This document shows, one piece after another, positions 55,313 to 64,000 of a stretch of DNA of 64,000 bases. The DNA is taken from positions 62,001 through 126,000 of the forward strand of contig JACCXN010000091.1 in NCBI GenBank assembly GCA_013696965.1, given 5' to 3'. Source of the DNA: Bacteroidota bacterium. GTDB taxonomy: Bacteria; Bacteroidota; Bacteroidia; JACCXN01. Made by a program: the position numbers and the translations under genes. Under the pieces are notes generated by a model. That model searched no databases. It was not told where the DNA came from and saw only the letters and a list, made by a program, of their open reading frames with translations. Position 1 is the first letter of the stretch. Every line of letters starts with the position of its first letter.

Positions 55313-56305
55313 ATGAAAATCGCAGTTGTTGGCGTAACCGGATTGGTGGGTACGGTGATGTTAAAAGTTCTGGAAGAAAGGAAGTTTCCCTTAACTGAAT
55401 TAATTCCTGTCGCCTCAGAAAATTCAGTTGGAAAAAAAGTCCTGTTTAATGGAAAATCATTTGAAATTGTTTCCATGCAGGATGCCATAAAACAAAAACC
55501 GCACATTGCAATATTTTCCGCGGGAGGTGAAGTTTCTTTAAAATGGGCTCCTGAATTTGCCAAAGTGGGAACTTCAGTAATTGATAATTCTTCAGCATGG
55601 AGAATGCATCCGGATAAAAAATTAATTGTTCCTGAAATTAATGCCTCAGAACTTACTAAAGAGGATAAAATAATTGCAAATCCTAATTGTTCAACTATTC
55701 AATTGGTTATGGCCCTGGCCCCATTACATAAAATTTATGGTCTAGAAAGAATTGTTGTATCCACCTATCAGTCAGTTACTGGTACAGGCGTAAAAGCGGT
55801 AACTCAACTTGAAAACGAAAGAAAAGGCATTACCTCCGAAATGGCCTACAGGTATCCGATAGATAAAAACTGCATTCCACAATGTGATGATTTTACATCT
55901 AACGGATACACAAAAGAAGAAATGAAACTGGTAAATGAGCCACGTAAAATTTTTAGCGATCCTGGTATTTCAATAACTGCCACTGCTGTTCGTGTTCCTG
56001 TTGTTGGTGGGCATTCAGAATCTGTAAATGTTTCATTTAAAAAAGATTTTGATCTTGAGCATGTAAGGGAATTATTGAAAAACACGAAAGGAATCAGTGT
56101 AAAAGATGATATCGCTTCTTTTGAATATCCCATGCCTAGAGATTCTCAAGGAAGAGATGAGGTTTTTGTTGGAAGATTAAGAAGAGATTATTCATTTCCT
56201 AATTCTCTAAACATGTGGATAGTGGCAGATAATTTAAGAAAAGGGGCTGCTACAAATGCAATACAAATTGCAGAGTATTTAGTCCAAAACAATTTGATTT
56301 CATAA
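55313..56305 (+). CDS. asd: Aspartate-semialdehyde dehydrogenase
   Basis: A 330-residue protein. The Rossmann motif VVGVTGLVGTVML is at residues 5-17, the catalytic Cys sits in NPNCSTIQLVMAL near residue 127, and the catalytic His in GGHSESVNV near residue 231. Asd reduces aspartyl phosphate to the semialdehyde, the branch point to lysine/diaminopimelate, methionine and threonine. The length is normal. It is divergent from the lamin-tail gene with 80 bp between starts. Confidence 0.96.
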   Translation: MKIAVVGVTGLVGTVMLKVLEERKFPLTELIPVASENSVGKKVLFNGKSFEIVSMQDAIKQKPHIAIFSAGGEVSLKWAPEFAKVGTSVIDNSSAWRMHPDKKLIVPEINASELTKEDKIIANPNCSTIQLVMALAPLHKIYGLERIVVSTYQSVTGTGVKAVTQLENERKGITSEMAYRYPIDKNCIPQCDDFTSNGYTKEEMKLVNEPRKIFSDPGISITATAVRVPVVGGHSESVNVSFKKDFDLEHVRELLKNTKGISVKDDIASFEYPMPRDSQGRDEVFVGRLRRDYSFPNSLNMWIVADNLRKGAATNAIQIAEYLVQNNLIS

Positions 56306-56504
56306 AATTCATTACACCTTAAAATTTAATTTTTTCTCTTTTTTGATAGGAAAACAATTGAAAGAAAATTATTTATTTAAACATTTTTTTTTGTGTTTAT
56401 AAACGCTTATCTTAGCAATAAATAAAGAAAAAACAGCGTTAGCAAAATAACATATTTACACTAATTAATTAATCGTTTACAAACCCACTTAATCCCCCCT
56501 TTCC

Positions 56505-57008
56505 TTGAATCTCATCAGCATAAAAAAACGTATTCGGAAATACTGGCTTCAATTGTTGATGGAAAAAACATCATCAAGAGCTGTTGCTTTTAGTTTTGCT
56601 ATGGGTACTTTTATTGCAATTCTTCCTACACCTGGTTTCGGAATTTTTCTTGCCTTACTATTGGCATATTTTTTTAAACAGTTAAACAGTCTTTCAATTG
56701 TAGTTTCATTTGCAGTTTGGAATCCTTTACTACTTGCCCCTGTTTACCTTTTAAGCTATAAACTTGGTGATTGGATTTTTGATCCATCTTTAACATTGTT
56801 AACCAATATTGCCTGGGTAAACACTTCAATTGCATTCCTCAAGACTTATTTAGTTGGAAATGCAATAGCCGCAGTTGTTATATCCACAATCTGCTACTTC
56901 ATTGTTTATAAAATAATGGAAGCCTACAAATTGAAAAAAGTAGAAAGAAGAAACAACAGGAGGATTAAAAATATTACTCCCCCAACTCAATCAGAAGAAG
57001 CAGCTTAG
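56505..57008 (+). CDS. DUF2062 membrane protein
   Basis: A 167-residue protein with three or four hydrophobic helices and the DUF2062 pattern SSRAVAFSFAMGTFIAILPTPGFG (in part AMGTFIAILPTPGFG) followed by VSFAVWNPLLLAPVYLLSYKLG, quoted in part. The start is TTG at 56505, which includes the basic leader IKKRIRKYWLQLL expected before the domain; the first ATG (56559) would cut that off. Function unknown, sometimes next to glycosyltransferases. It stands alone, with TATCTTAG near 56408 as a weak -7 element. Confidence 0.85.
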   Translation: MNLISIKKRIRKYWLQLLMEKTSSRAVAFSFAMGTFIAILPTPGFGIFLALLLAYFFKQLNSLSIVVSFAVWNPLLLAPVYLLSYKLGDWIFDPSLTLLTNIAWVNTSIAFLKTYLVGNAIAAVVISTICYFIVYKIMEAYKLKKVERRNNRRIKNITPPTQSEEAA

Positions 57009-57222
57009 ACACTTCATTTGCCTTTATTGTTGCTTCAAAGCCTACATACTTACACCACCATTTCATAAATTTCCTCTTTCTACCTTTTCAAGCAAATTTA
57101 GAATCACTGAACTTTTAATAAGAATCAGGAAAAGGCTAAGGTTGGACAAGGAAATGCTTCCAGGAAATAATATTTAAACATACAATAAAATCTGAATAAT
57201 CAGAAAAGCAGTGTGGCATCAA

Positions 57223-57474
57223 TTAAAAGTCTACCGCTTCAACTGATATAATTTGGGGAACTGCTTTTTTTACAGCCTCCTCCACTCCATTTTTCAAGGT
57301 CATAGCACTCATTGAGCAGGAACTGCAAGCACCCGTTAATTTCACTTTAAGAACATAATTTTCAGTGACTTCAACAAGTTCCATATCACCTCCATCAGCA
57401 TTTAAGAAAGGTCTTAACTGAGCCAGAGCTTCTTCGATTTTATTTAACATGTCAGGATCAGTGATAATTCCCAT
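57223..57474 (-). CDS. NifU-family Fe-S scaffold protein
   Basis: An 83-residue protein corresponding to the C-terminal NifU/Nfu domain: ALAQLRPFLNADGGDMELVEV and Cys50-Cys53 in LTGACSSCSMSAMTLKNGVE, in part GACSSCSMSAMTLK, which bind a cluster to be passed on. I take the ATG at 57474; ATG 57513, overlapping the end of the Mrp gene, is in frame and may be the true start, adding 13 residues. Directly downstream of the Mrp gene on the same strand, so they act together in Fe-S delivery. Confidence 0.9.
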   Translation of the reverse strand: MGIITDPDMLNKIEEALAQLRPFLNADGGDMELVEVTENYVLKVKLTGACSSCSMSAMTLKNGVEEAVKKAVPQIISVEAVDF

Positions 57475-57490
57475 TGAATTTATGATTATT

Positions 57491-58570
57491 TTAGGCTTTT
57501 GCGAATTTAACATTTATTTTCAACACCTGTTCAACAAGATTTTCAGTTACCTCTTTAAAGGCCAATGCTTGAGGAGTTGTTTGTTGTAACACCGCAGGCC
57601 TTCCTGAATCTCCCGATTCACAAATGCTTTGTACAAGAGGTATTTGCCCTAGTAAAGGGACCTCAAGCGTTTCTGCAAGTATTTTTGCACCATCTTTTCC
57701 AAAAATATAATACTTGTTTTCAGGTAATTCGGCAGGAGTAAAATAGGCCATGTTTTCTATTATACCAAGAATTGGAATATTTATTTGAGGCAGTTGGAAC
57801 ATTGCCACTCCCTTTTTAGCATCAGCAAGGGCTACAGATTGTGGTGTACTTACAATAACAATACCTGTTAAATTTATTGTTTGAACCAATGAAAGATGAA
57901 TATCTCCAGTTCCAGGAGGTAAATCAATGAGAAGATAATCCAACTCTCCCCAATTTGCTTCAGTGAAAAGCTGAGTAAGGGCTTTTGTTGCCATAGGACC
58001 ACGCCATACAACAGCTTGATTGATGTCAGCAAAAAAACCAATAGATAGCAATTTAACCCCATGGCTTTCAATAGGCTTAATAAGGCTTTTTCCATCAATA
58101 TTCTCAACTACCGGGCGTTCATGTAAAACATCAAACATCATCGGAATAGAAGGACCATAAATATCTGCATCAACCAAACCTACCTTATAACCTTGTAAAG
58201 CCAAAGAAACTGCAAGGTTTGAGGCCACTGTGGATTTCCCAACGCCACCTTTTCCAGATGCAACCGCAATTGTATTTTTTACCTGCTTAAGAATATTTCT
58301 TTGCTCGGGCTCCCTTTCACTTTCTACAGGAAGTGCAAGAATATTAATTTCACTTTTAACGCCCTTGCCAAAAAAACGTTCAATAGCATGTTCACAAGCC
58401 TCTTCCATGCGCTTGCGACTGTGCATGGCAGGATTGTTTATTTTAACGCTGAATTTCAAAACCTCATCAACTATTTCAATATCAGAAACCAGTCCAAGGG
58501 CAACAATGTCTTTTTTCAAATCCGGCTCTATCACATAAGTTAAAGCTTCGATCAATTTTTCTTTTGTCAT
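57491..58570 (-). CDS. apbC: Mrp/NBP35-type Fe-S carrier ATPase
   Basis: A 359-residue protein with an N-terminal MIP18/DUF59 domain (about 1-85) and a P-loop ATPase of the deviant Walker A type, SGKGGVGKST at residues 105-114. IENMAYFTP near 273 is typical although the C-terminal CxxC of many homologues is replaced by sequence lacking it (AYFTPAELPENKYYIFGKDG region). Mrp/ApbC carries Fe-S clusters to apoproteins. It is the first gene of the pair with the Nfu-like gene; the SufBC system lies at 60-64 kb. Confidence 0.92.
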   Translation of the reverse strand: MTKEKLIEALTYVIEPDLKKDIVALGLVSDIEIVDEVLKFSVKINNPAMHSRKRMEEACEHAIERFFGKGVKSEINILALPVESEREPEQRNILKQVKNTIAVASGKGGVGKSTVASNLAVSLALQGYKVGLVDADIYGPSIPMMFDVLHERPVVENIDGKSLIKPIESHGVKLLSIGFFADINQAVVWRGPMATKALTQLFTEANWGELDYLLIDLPPGTGDIHLSLVQTINLTGIVIVSTPQSVALADAKKGVAMFQLPQINIPILGIIENMAYFTPAELPENKYYIFGKDGAKILAETLEVPLLGQIPLVQSICESGDSGRPAVLQQTTPQALAFKEVTENLVEQVLKINVKFAKA

Positions 58571-58658
58571 TTTTTATAGCTCAGATTTTTATTTAAAACA
58601 GAACTCCAATGAATTTTGTTTTACTCTTTATATAAATCTTTTAATTTTAGTACCTATT

Positions 58659-59708
58659 TTATATATTCTTCTTTAGGAACGCGTCCCATCCCTGTGCTGT
58701 TATAGGATGAAGGGTATTTGTTTTTGTAACCAAATTAATTCCCGAGGCCATATCAGTTATGTGACCAATAACAGTAAGATTTGGATTCGCTTTTATTTTA
58801 TCGAAATCATTTTGTGCTATAGTAAAAAGCAATTCATAATCTTCTCCCCCACTAAGAGCACAAAGAGTAGGATCAAGATTAAAATCCCTTGCCGTATTAT
58901 ATGTAACAGGATCAATAGGTATTTTTTCCTCATATAACCTGCACCCAACCTTAGATTGGTTGCATAAATGAAGAATTTCCGAGGCCAAACCATCAGATAT
59001 GTCAATCATGGAATTGGGATGAACCGCAAGTGCATTTAACAAACCCTTTATATCTGCTCTTGCTTCAGGTTTTAATTGTCTTTCAAGGATATAATCATGG
59101 CCTTCAAGATCGGGTTGTATTTTTGGGTTTTCCTTAAAAACACTATATTCCCTTTCAAGAACTTGCAAACCAACGTATGCTCCACCTAAATCGCCTGTAA
59201 CTACAATTAAATCACCTTCTTTTGCAGTATTACGAAAAACAGCCTTATCTGCTTCAACCTCGCCAAGAGCTGTAACACTAATAACCAAACCACTTAAGGA
59301 AGAAGTGGTATCTCCTCCAACTAGATCAATTCCATATTTTTCACATGCAATATAAATTCCCTGGTAAAGCTCCTCTACCGCGTCAACTCCAAATTTGCTG
59401 GAAACAGCAATTGAAACAGTTACTTGTTTGGGACTCGCATGCATAGCGCATATATCCGAAAGATTAACCACAATGGCTTTATAACCCAAATGCTTAAGAG
59501 GAACATAAGAAAGGTTGAAATGTACCCCTTCAACAAGCATATCGGTAGTTATAACAGTTTGTTTATCCTTATAATCAATTATCGCAGCATCATCTCCCAC
59601 CCCTTTAACAGAACTCGGGTTTCTTAATTTTATATTTTTGGTTAAATGGTCAATCAAACCAAATTCTCCCAATTCGCTCAATTCCATTTTTGAAGGGTTT
59701 TCCAACAT
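58659..59708 (-). CDS. thiL: Thiamine-monophosphate kinase
   Basis: A 349-residue protein of the PurM/ThiL ATP-binding fold. The N-terminal SELGEFGLIDHLTKNI, the metal-binding GVGDDAAIID near residue 40, TTDMLVEGVHFNL near 55 and VGGDTTSS near 130 are diagnostic. DISDGLASEILHLC near 240 is also typical. ThiL phosphorylates thiamine phosphate to the coenzyme diphosphate. An ATG seven codons in (59687) is an alternative start. No thi gene or TPP riboswitch is nearby. Confidence 0.94.
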   Translation of the reverse strand: MLENPSKMELSELGEFGLIDHLTKNIKLRNPSSVKGVGDDAAIIDYKDKQTVITTDMLVEGVHFNLSYVPLKHLGYKAIVVNLSDICAMHASPKQVTVSIAVSSKFGVDAVEELYQGIYIACEKYGIDLVGGDTTSSLSGLVISVTALGEVEADKAVFRNTAKEGDLIVVTGDLGGAYVGLQVLEREYSVFKENPKIQPDLEGHDYILERQLKPEARADIKGLLNALAVHPNSMIDISDGLASEILHLCNQSKVGCRLYEEKIPIDPVTYNTARDFNLDPTLCALSGGEDYELLFTIAQNDFDKIKANPNLTVIGHITDMASGINLVTKTNTLHPITAQGWDAFLKKNI

Positions 59709-59922
59709 AATTCCAATTGTTTTTACTTGAAAATTTTACGGATGCAAAGGTAGGGATAATTACTTTTTATCGAATCGTTTTTATTGAAATACCAAAAACA
59801 ATTGTTTACATACAATTAAGGAGTCCAAAAATTGATTATATTTAAGAGTTGTTAATCCTAACTTCAGAATTAAAATCCATTATTTTAAAAATAGCATTCA
59901 GCCTGTTTTAAACATACACAAT

Positions 59923-60273
59923 ATGAATGAAATAAGCATCTATATTAAGTACATAGCCCATTTCATAGAAATTATTGGAGTTCTTACTATTGTTATTGGC
60001 ATAACACTGGCTTTAATTAAATATATTTTTACATTTCAGGGAATTAAACCAAGGTCGTATAAAACATTGAGACATGAGCTTGGAAAAGGTATATTATTAG
60101 GATTGGAGATATTGGTGGCAGCAGACATTATTGCAACAGTTGTTACAGAAGCAACAATGGAAAGGGTTTTAACATTAGGGGTAATTATATTGATAAGAAC
60201 TTTATTGAGCCTATCTCTGGAAGTAGAATTAGAGGGAAGATTTCCATGGAAAAAATCCCAAAATAAAATATAA
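59923..60273 (+). CDS. DUF1622 membrane protein
   Basis: A 116-residue protein with three hydrophobic helices: FIEIIGVLTIVIGITLALI (about 12-30), a central ILLGLEILVAADIIATVVTE and TLGVIILIRTLLSLSLEVELEG near the end. These match DUF1622, an integral membrane family of unknown role. It has its own start 215 bp after the divergent thiL gene and is followed by AAAGCCC hairpin repeats that could end its transcript. Confidence 0.85.
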   Translation: MNEISIYIKYIAHFIEIIGVLTIVIGITLALIKYIFTFQGIKPRSYKTLRHELGKGILLGLEILVAADIIATVVTEATMERVLTLGVIILIRTLLSLSLEVELEGRFPWKKSQNKI

Positions 60274-60328
60274 AATATTCCTGGTTTACTTTCTTTAGGA
60301 AAGATGTAACAATAGATAAAAGCCAATC

Positions 60329-60408
60329 AAGCCCAAAGGGCTTTAACTTAAATGACCTGGATTCATTCCTTCATAAAAAGCAAAAAGCAAAAGCCCAAAG
60401 GGCTTTAA
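60329..60408 (+). repeat. Pair of AAGCCCAAAGGGCTTTAA hairpin repeats
   Basis: The 18-bp sequence occurs exactly at 60329-60346 and 60391-60408, 62 bp apart. Each is a small hairpin with stem AAGCCC/GGGCTT around AAA. The first might terminate the DUF1622 transcript. Such words recur in Bacteroidota intergenic DNA. Confidence 0.8.
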
Positions 60409-60440
60409 TATGAATAACCACTTTTAAATTCAACTATTTA

Positions 60441-60472
60441 TTTGTATCAATACCATAAAAAAGGTATTTTTG
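60441..60472 (+). promoter_or_regulatory. Promoter of the suf operon
   Basis: TTTG at 60441-60444 and TATTTTTG at 60465-60472 are 20 bp apart. This is the best match in the window to the Bacteroidota -33 / -7 promoter, about 90 bp before the first gene. Confidence 0.6.
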
Positions 60473-60562
60473 TATTCGATTTAAGCCTTACTTAGATTTA
60501 ATCTAAATAACAATAAGGGCTTAAAATCGTTTTATAAGTACATTAAAAACATTGGACACATT

Positions 60563-60886
60563 ATGATAACAGTATCAGACAATGCCAGGTCAAAGGTTTT
60601 AAGCCTAATGGCAGAGGAAGGCATGGAAAACGGTTTTGTACGTGTTGGCGTGCAGGGCGGGGGTTGTTCAGGGCTTTCATATAAAATGGAATTTGACAAC
60701 AATATGAAACCAGAGGATCAGGTTTTTGAGGATAAAGGAGTGAAAGTAGTGGTGGATAAAAAAAGTATTTTATACCTGGTAGGTACGGAACTTGATTATT
60801 CAGGCGGACTTAATGGAAAAGGCTTTCAGTTTATAAATCCTAATGCATCAAGAACATGCGGATGCGGAGAAAGCTTTGCAGTTTAA
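60563..60886 (+). CDS. HesB/IscA-type Fe-S assembly protein (SufA-like)
   Basis: A 107-residue A-type carrier with the three conserved cysteines: Cys35 in GGGCSGLSYKMEF, and Cys99 and Cys101 in SRTCGCGESF. It carries or delivers Fe-S clusters. Placement directly ahead of sufB suggests the SufA role; IscA or ErpA naming cannot be separated by sequence. It is the first gene of the suf unit. Confidence 0.93.
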   Translation: MITVSDNARSKVLSLMAEEGMENGFVRVGVQGGGCSGLSYKMEFDNNMKPEDQVFEDKGVKVVVDKKSILYLVGTELDYSGGLNGKGFQFINPNASRTCGCGESFAV

Positions 60887-60957
60887 TCCTAATTGCTTAA
60901 TTAAGCTAGAGGATTGATTTTAAAACTTATAAAACAGTAGAATAAAGAATAAAATTA

Positions 60958-62403
60958 ATGGCAGAAGATAAGGACATATTAGAGCAGGTAACGGGCACAG
61001 AATATAAATATGGTTTTGTTACCAATATAGAATCCGACATGGCTCCAAAAGGGCTGAGTGAAGATACTATTCGATTTATTTCAGCCAAAAAAAACGAACC
61101 TCAATGGATGCTTGATTGGAGACTTAAAGCATACAAACAGTGGTTAAAAATGCAAGAACCTAAATGGGCGCATGTACATTACCCTAAAATTGATTTCCAG
61201 GATTCTTATTATTATGCGGCCCCAAAGCAGAAACCAAAATTAGATAGCCTTGACCAGGTGGACCCGGAATTGCTGGATACCTTCAATAAGCTTGGTATAT
61301 CATTGGTTGAACAAAAAAGATTGAGCGGAGTGGCAATTGATGTGGTGATGGATAGTGTTTCAGTAGCCACTACTTTTAAAGAAAAACTTGGAGAGCTTGG
61401 TATCATCTTTTGTTCCTTTGGTGAAGCAGTACAAAAACATCCGGAACTTGTACAAAAATATATGGGATCCGTTGTACCTGTTTCTGATAATTTTTATGCC
61501 GCACTTAATTCCGCGGTATTTACAGATGGTTCTTTTTGCTATATTCCAAAAGGAGTAAAATGCCCAATGGAATTATCAACTTATTTCAGAATAAACGAAG
61601 CCAAAACAGGACAATTTGAAAGAACACTTATTATAGCAGACGAGGACAGTAAGGTGAGTTACCTTGAGGGCTGCACAGCTCCAATGCGCGATGAGAACCA
61701 GCTTCACGCTGCTATAGTGGAAATTATTGCATTGAAAAATGCAGATGTAAAATATTCAACGGTACAGAACTGGTATCCGGGAAATAAAGAAGGAATTGGA
61801 GGAGTATATAACTTTGTTACAAAAAGAGGGATTTGCCTTGGAGATAATTCTAAAATTTCATGGACACAGGTAGAAACAGGCTCTGCAATTACATGGAAGT
61901 ACCCCAGTTGCATTTTAAAAGGCGACAACTCAGTTGGTGAATTTTATTCTGTTGCAGTTACAAACAACTTTCAACAAGCCGATACTGGAACCAAAATGAT
62001 CCACATTGGAAAAAACACAAAAAGCATTATTATTTCCAAAGGAATTTCTGCCGGAAATAGCAATAATTCCTACAGGGGATTGGTAAAAATTCAAAAAAGT
62101 GCAGAAAATGCAAGAAATTTCTCCCAGTGTGATTCATTGTTAATGGGTGATAAATGTGGAGCGCATACCTTTCCTTATATAGAAGTTGCTAATAAATCCT
62201 CTAAAGTGGAACATGAGGCAACTACATCTAAAATAGGAGAAGATCAAATATTTTATTGCAATCAAAGAGGAATTGCAACTGAAAAGGCTGTAAGTTTAAT
62301 TGTAAACGGTTACTGTAAAGATGTGTTAAATCAATTGCCAATGGAATTTGCTGTAGAAGCTCAAAAATTACTTGCCATTTCTTTGGAAGGCAGTGTCGGT
62401 TAA
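60958..62403 (+). CDS. sufB: Fe-S cluster assembly protein SufB
   Basis: A 481-residue scaffold subunit of the SufBCD complex. Family motifs are [20 protein letters not shown] (in part [19 protein letters not shown]), [10 protein letters not shown] near residue 240, [21 protein letters not shown] (in part [16 protein letters not shown]) and [22 protein letters not shown] (in part [12 protein letters not shown]) with the ligand Cys/Glu/His set. The length matches E. coli SufB (495). It is followed by sufC after 117 bp with no terminator seen. Confidence 0.97.
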   Translation: MAEDKDILEQVTGTEYKYGFVTNIESDMAPKGLSEDTIRFISAKKNEPQWMLDWRLKAYKQWLKMQEPKWAHVHYPKIDFQDSYYYAAPKQKPKLDSLDQVDPELLDTFNKLGISLVEQKRLSGVAIDVVMDSVSVATTFKEKLGELGIIFCSFGEAVQKHPELVQKYMGSVVPVSDNFYAALNSAVFTDGSFCYIPKGVKCPMELSTYFRINEAKTGQFERTLIIADEDSKVSYLEGCTAPMRDENQLHAAIVEIIALKNADVKYSTVQNWYPGNKEGIGGVYNFVTKRGICLGDNSKISWTQVETGSAITWKYPSCILKGDNSVGEFYSVAVTNNFQQADTGTKMIHIGKNTKSIIISKGISAGNSNNSYRGLVKIQKSAENARNFSQCDSLLMGDKCGAHTFPYIEVANKSSKVEHEATTSKIGEDQIFYCNQRGIATEKAVSLIVNGYCKDVLNQLPMEFAVEAQKLLAISLEGSVG

Positions 62404-62520
62404 AGAAAAAGTGAATAGATTAACCAGAACTATTTTAATAGATAAAAATAATATTATTTAAAAAGTAAATAATTGAAATCCTAAAGCAAATTCAATTATC
62501 AACTTTAAACGCTAAAAAAG

Positions 62521-63291
62521 ATGTTAAAAATTACAAATTTAGAAGCCTCCATAAATGGAAAGCAAATCCTTAAAGGTTTAAACTTAGAAATTAAAGCAGG
62601 TGAGATACATGCCATTATGGGGCCTAATGGTTCTGGAAAAAGCACGCTTGCTTCCGTTCTTGCTGGAAGAGAAGATTATGAAATTACCGGGGGAGAAATT
62701 ACCTTCAATGGAAAAGATTTATTGGAAATGGCTCCGGAGGAAAGAGCAAGAGAAGGGGTGTTTTTAGCTTTTCAATATCCTGTGGAAATTCCAGGAGTTA
62801 GCAATATAAATTTTTTAAAAACAGCTATCAATGAAATTCGTGAACATAAAGGACTTGAGCCTATAAGTGCAAAGGATTTCCTTGCAATGGTTAAAGAAAA
62901 ACAGAAATTAGTTGAATTTGATGCCAAACTTACCAAACGCTCCGTTAATGAGGGCTTTTCGGGTGGAGAAAAAAAACGAAATGAAATTTTTCAGATGGCT
63001 ATGCTTGAACCTAAATTTTCAATCCTTGATGAAACAGACTCAGGACTTGATATTGATGCTTTGAGAATTGTTGCAAATGGTGTAAACAAATTGCGTTCAA
63101 AGGACAATGCTGTTGTTTTAATTACCCATTATCAAAGGCTTTTAGATTATATCGTTCCTGATTTTGTACATGTGCTTTACAATGGGAAAATTGTTAAATC
63201 AGGTGGCAAAGAATTGGCCCTGGAACTTGAAGAAAAAGGATATGATTGGATTAAAGAAGAAGCTGCTCAATTTAACATGAAAATTAGCTGA
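62521..63291 (+). CDS. sufC: Fe-S cluster assembly ATPase SufC
   Basis: A 256-residue ABC-type ATPase. Walker [10 protein letters not shown] is at residues 34-42, the SufC-specific signature [14 protein letters not shown] is near 149, and Walker B is [14 protein letters not shown] near 168. SufC drives conformational change in SufBD to accept sulfur and iron. The length is typical. It lies between sufB and sufD as in most suf operons. Confidence 0.97.
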   Translation: MLKITNLEASINGKQILKGLNLEIKAGEIHAIMGPNGSGKSTLASVLAGREDYEITGGEITFNGKDLLEMAPEERAREGVFLAFQYPVEIPGVSNINFLKTAINEIREHKGLEPISAKDFLAMVKEKQKLVEFDAKLTKRSVNEGFSGGEKKRNEIFQMAMLEPKFSILDETDSGLDIDALRIVANGVNKLRSKDNAVVLITHYQRLLDYIVPDFVHVLYNGKIVKSGGKELALELEEKGYDWIKEEAAQFNMKIS

Positions 63292-63365
63292 TTGAATTTA
63301 AAGTTAAATTGACTTCTACATCTTGTTTTTAGGGGTGTAAAAGCTTAGAAATTAAAGTATATTAA

Positions 63366-64000
63366 ATGGAAACAACAACAGCAATAAATCCCAGGGATAA
63401 ATTCATAAAACAACTTTCTGGTCTTGAATTTAATGATCAGGAAATTTATCTTGCAAATATCCGTAAGCAAGCCAAGGAAGCTTATCACACATTGGATTTC
63501 CCAACCTCCAGAACTGAGGATTGGAAGTATACTAAAGTAACTGGAATTGTTAAAAATGAATTTCAGGCTTTACCTTCAAATGTTCCAGTTGATATTAAAC
63601 CCTATTTGCTTGATGGTGCGGATAAAAACCGCCTGGTATTTGTAAATGGTTTTTTTAGAAAAGATCTTTCTGTTATCGGCACATTACCTGGTCAGCTGAT
63701 TATAGAAAACATTACAAATGCTGCCGATTTACATCCAGAATTATTTAATAACTATTTTGCCCGTTTTGCCGATTTCAAATCAACTATTTTCACCTCATTA
63801 AATACGGCATTTTTTACTGGGGGGGCTTTTATTTTTATTGCAGATAAAGCTATTATTGAAAACCCAATTCATGTTATTCACCTAATTGTTGGAGACAATG
63901 TAATTTCCCAACCAAGAAATCTCATTATATCAGGAAAGAGTTCCCAGGCAAACGTTATTTACACCTTTGATACAATTCATTCCAAACTTGCATTTACAAA
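63366..64000 (+). CDS. sufD: Fe-S cluster assembly protein SufD, partial at window edge
   Basis: The gene starts at ATG 63366 and reads open to the window end (211 residues). It shows the N-terminal METTTAINPRDKFIKQLSG helix region, the SufD/SufB-family segment TSRTEDWKYTKVT near residue 46, and NRLVFVNGFFRKDLS near 87. The remainder would include the right-handed beta-helix shared with SufB. It follows sufC by 74 bp. SufD completes the SufBCD complex. Confidence 0.9.
   Translation, partial: METTTAINPRDKFIKQLSGLEFNDQEIYLANIRKQAKEAYHTLDFPTSRTEDWKYTKVTGIVKNEFQALPSNVPVDIKPYLLDGADKNRLVFVNGFFRKDLSVIGTLPGQLIIENITNAADLHPELFNNYFARFADFKSTIFTSLNTAFFTGGAFIFIADKAIIENPIHVIHLIVGDNVISQPRNLIISGKSSQANVIYTFDTIHSKLAFT

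Overview
This is an AT-rich chromosomal stretch from a Bacteroidota bacterium. The lineage is indicated by type IX secretion C-terminal sorting domains, a TPR/PD40 OmpA-type lipoprotein, a BshB1 bacillithiol deacetylase, promoters that fit the Bacteroidota -33 TTTG / -7 TAnnTTTG pattern, and start codons that almost never carry a Shine-Dalgarno sequence. Order and genus cannot be fixed from the window. Most genes are housekeeping. No phage, CRISPR array, rRNA or tRNA was seen, and no transposase gene was seen.

Layout. 1-13.95 kb: a partial TPR/PD40 lipoprotein, mqnA (futalosine menaquinone route), purB, a lutA-like Fe-S protein with a UMF1-family transporter, an OmpA lipid-anchored or periplasmic protein, hemE, an HU gene, nnrDE, a dicarboxylate symporter behind aroC, and hutI. 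14-18.5 kb: two tandem paralogues of a PA-domain protein exported by the type IX system, with a small MITE-like insertion in the terminator between them and repeat-rich DNA after them. 18.5-28 kb: a beta-barrel-like protein, bshB1, a glutathione peroxidase, then a cytochrome c maturation operon (ccmB-C-D-E-F) leading into a DUF2520 protein, kdsC and a UbiA-family prenyltransferase. 28-32 kb: a small secreted protein, then thrS-infC-rpmI-rplT. 32-43.7 kb: TPR lipoprotein, recA, bcp, nth, a small protein, an ECF sigma factor, uvrA, a possible kinase-fold protein, an MsbA-like exporter and truA. 43.7-55.2 kb: accessory envelope region with a VTC/DUF4956 cluster, a DUF2490 protein, an orphan RluA N-terminal domain, a Tim44-like zinc-ribbon protein, a small cytochrome c and a giant lamin-tail-domain protein. 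55.3-64 kb: asd, DUF2062, NifU-like and Mrp proteins, thiL, DUF1622, and a suf operon (iscA-type, sufB, sufC, partial sufD).

Functional links. CcmB-F mature c-type cytochromes such as the small lipoprotein cytochrome at 51.3 kb. The NifU, Mrp and Suf proteins together give an Fe-S assembly capacity that would serve Nth, the LutA-like protein and others.

The most unusual material is non-coding. A 90-98 bp repeat unit occurs at four places, and at three of them its end coincides exactly with the ATG of an envelope or secreted protein gene. A 189-bp element with 17-bp perfect terminal inverted repeats and 10-bp flanking direct repeats sits in the loop of an intrinsic terminator. infC appears to start at an AUA codon behind a strong Shine-Dalgarno sequence, which is exceptional for this phylum.
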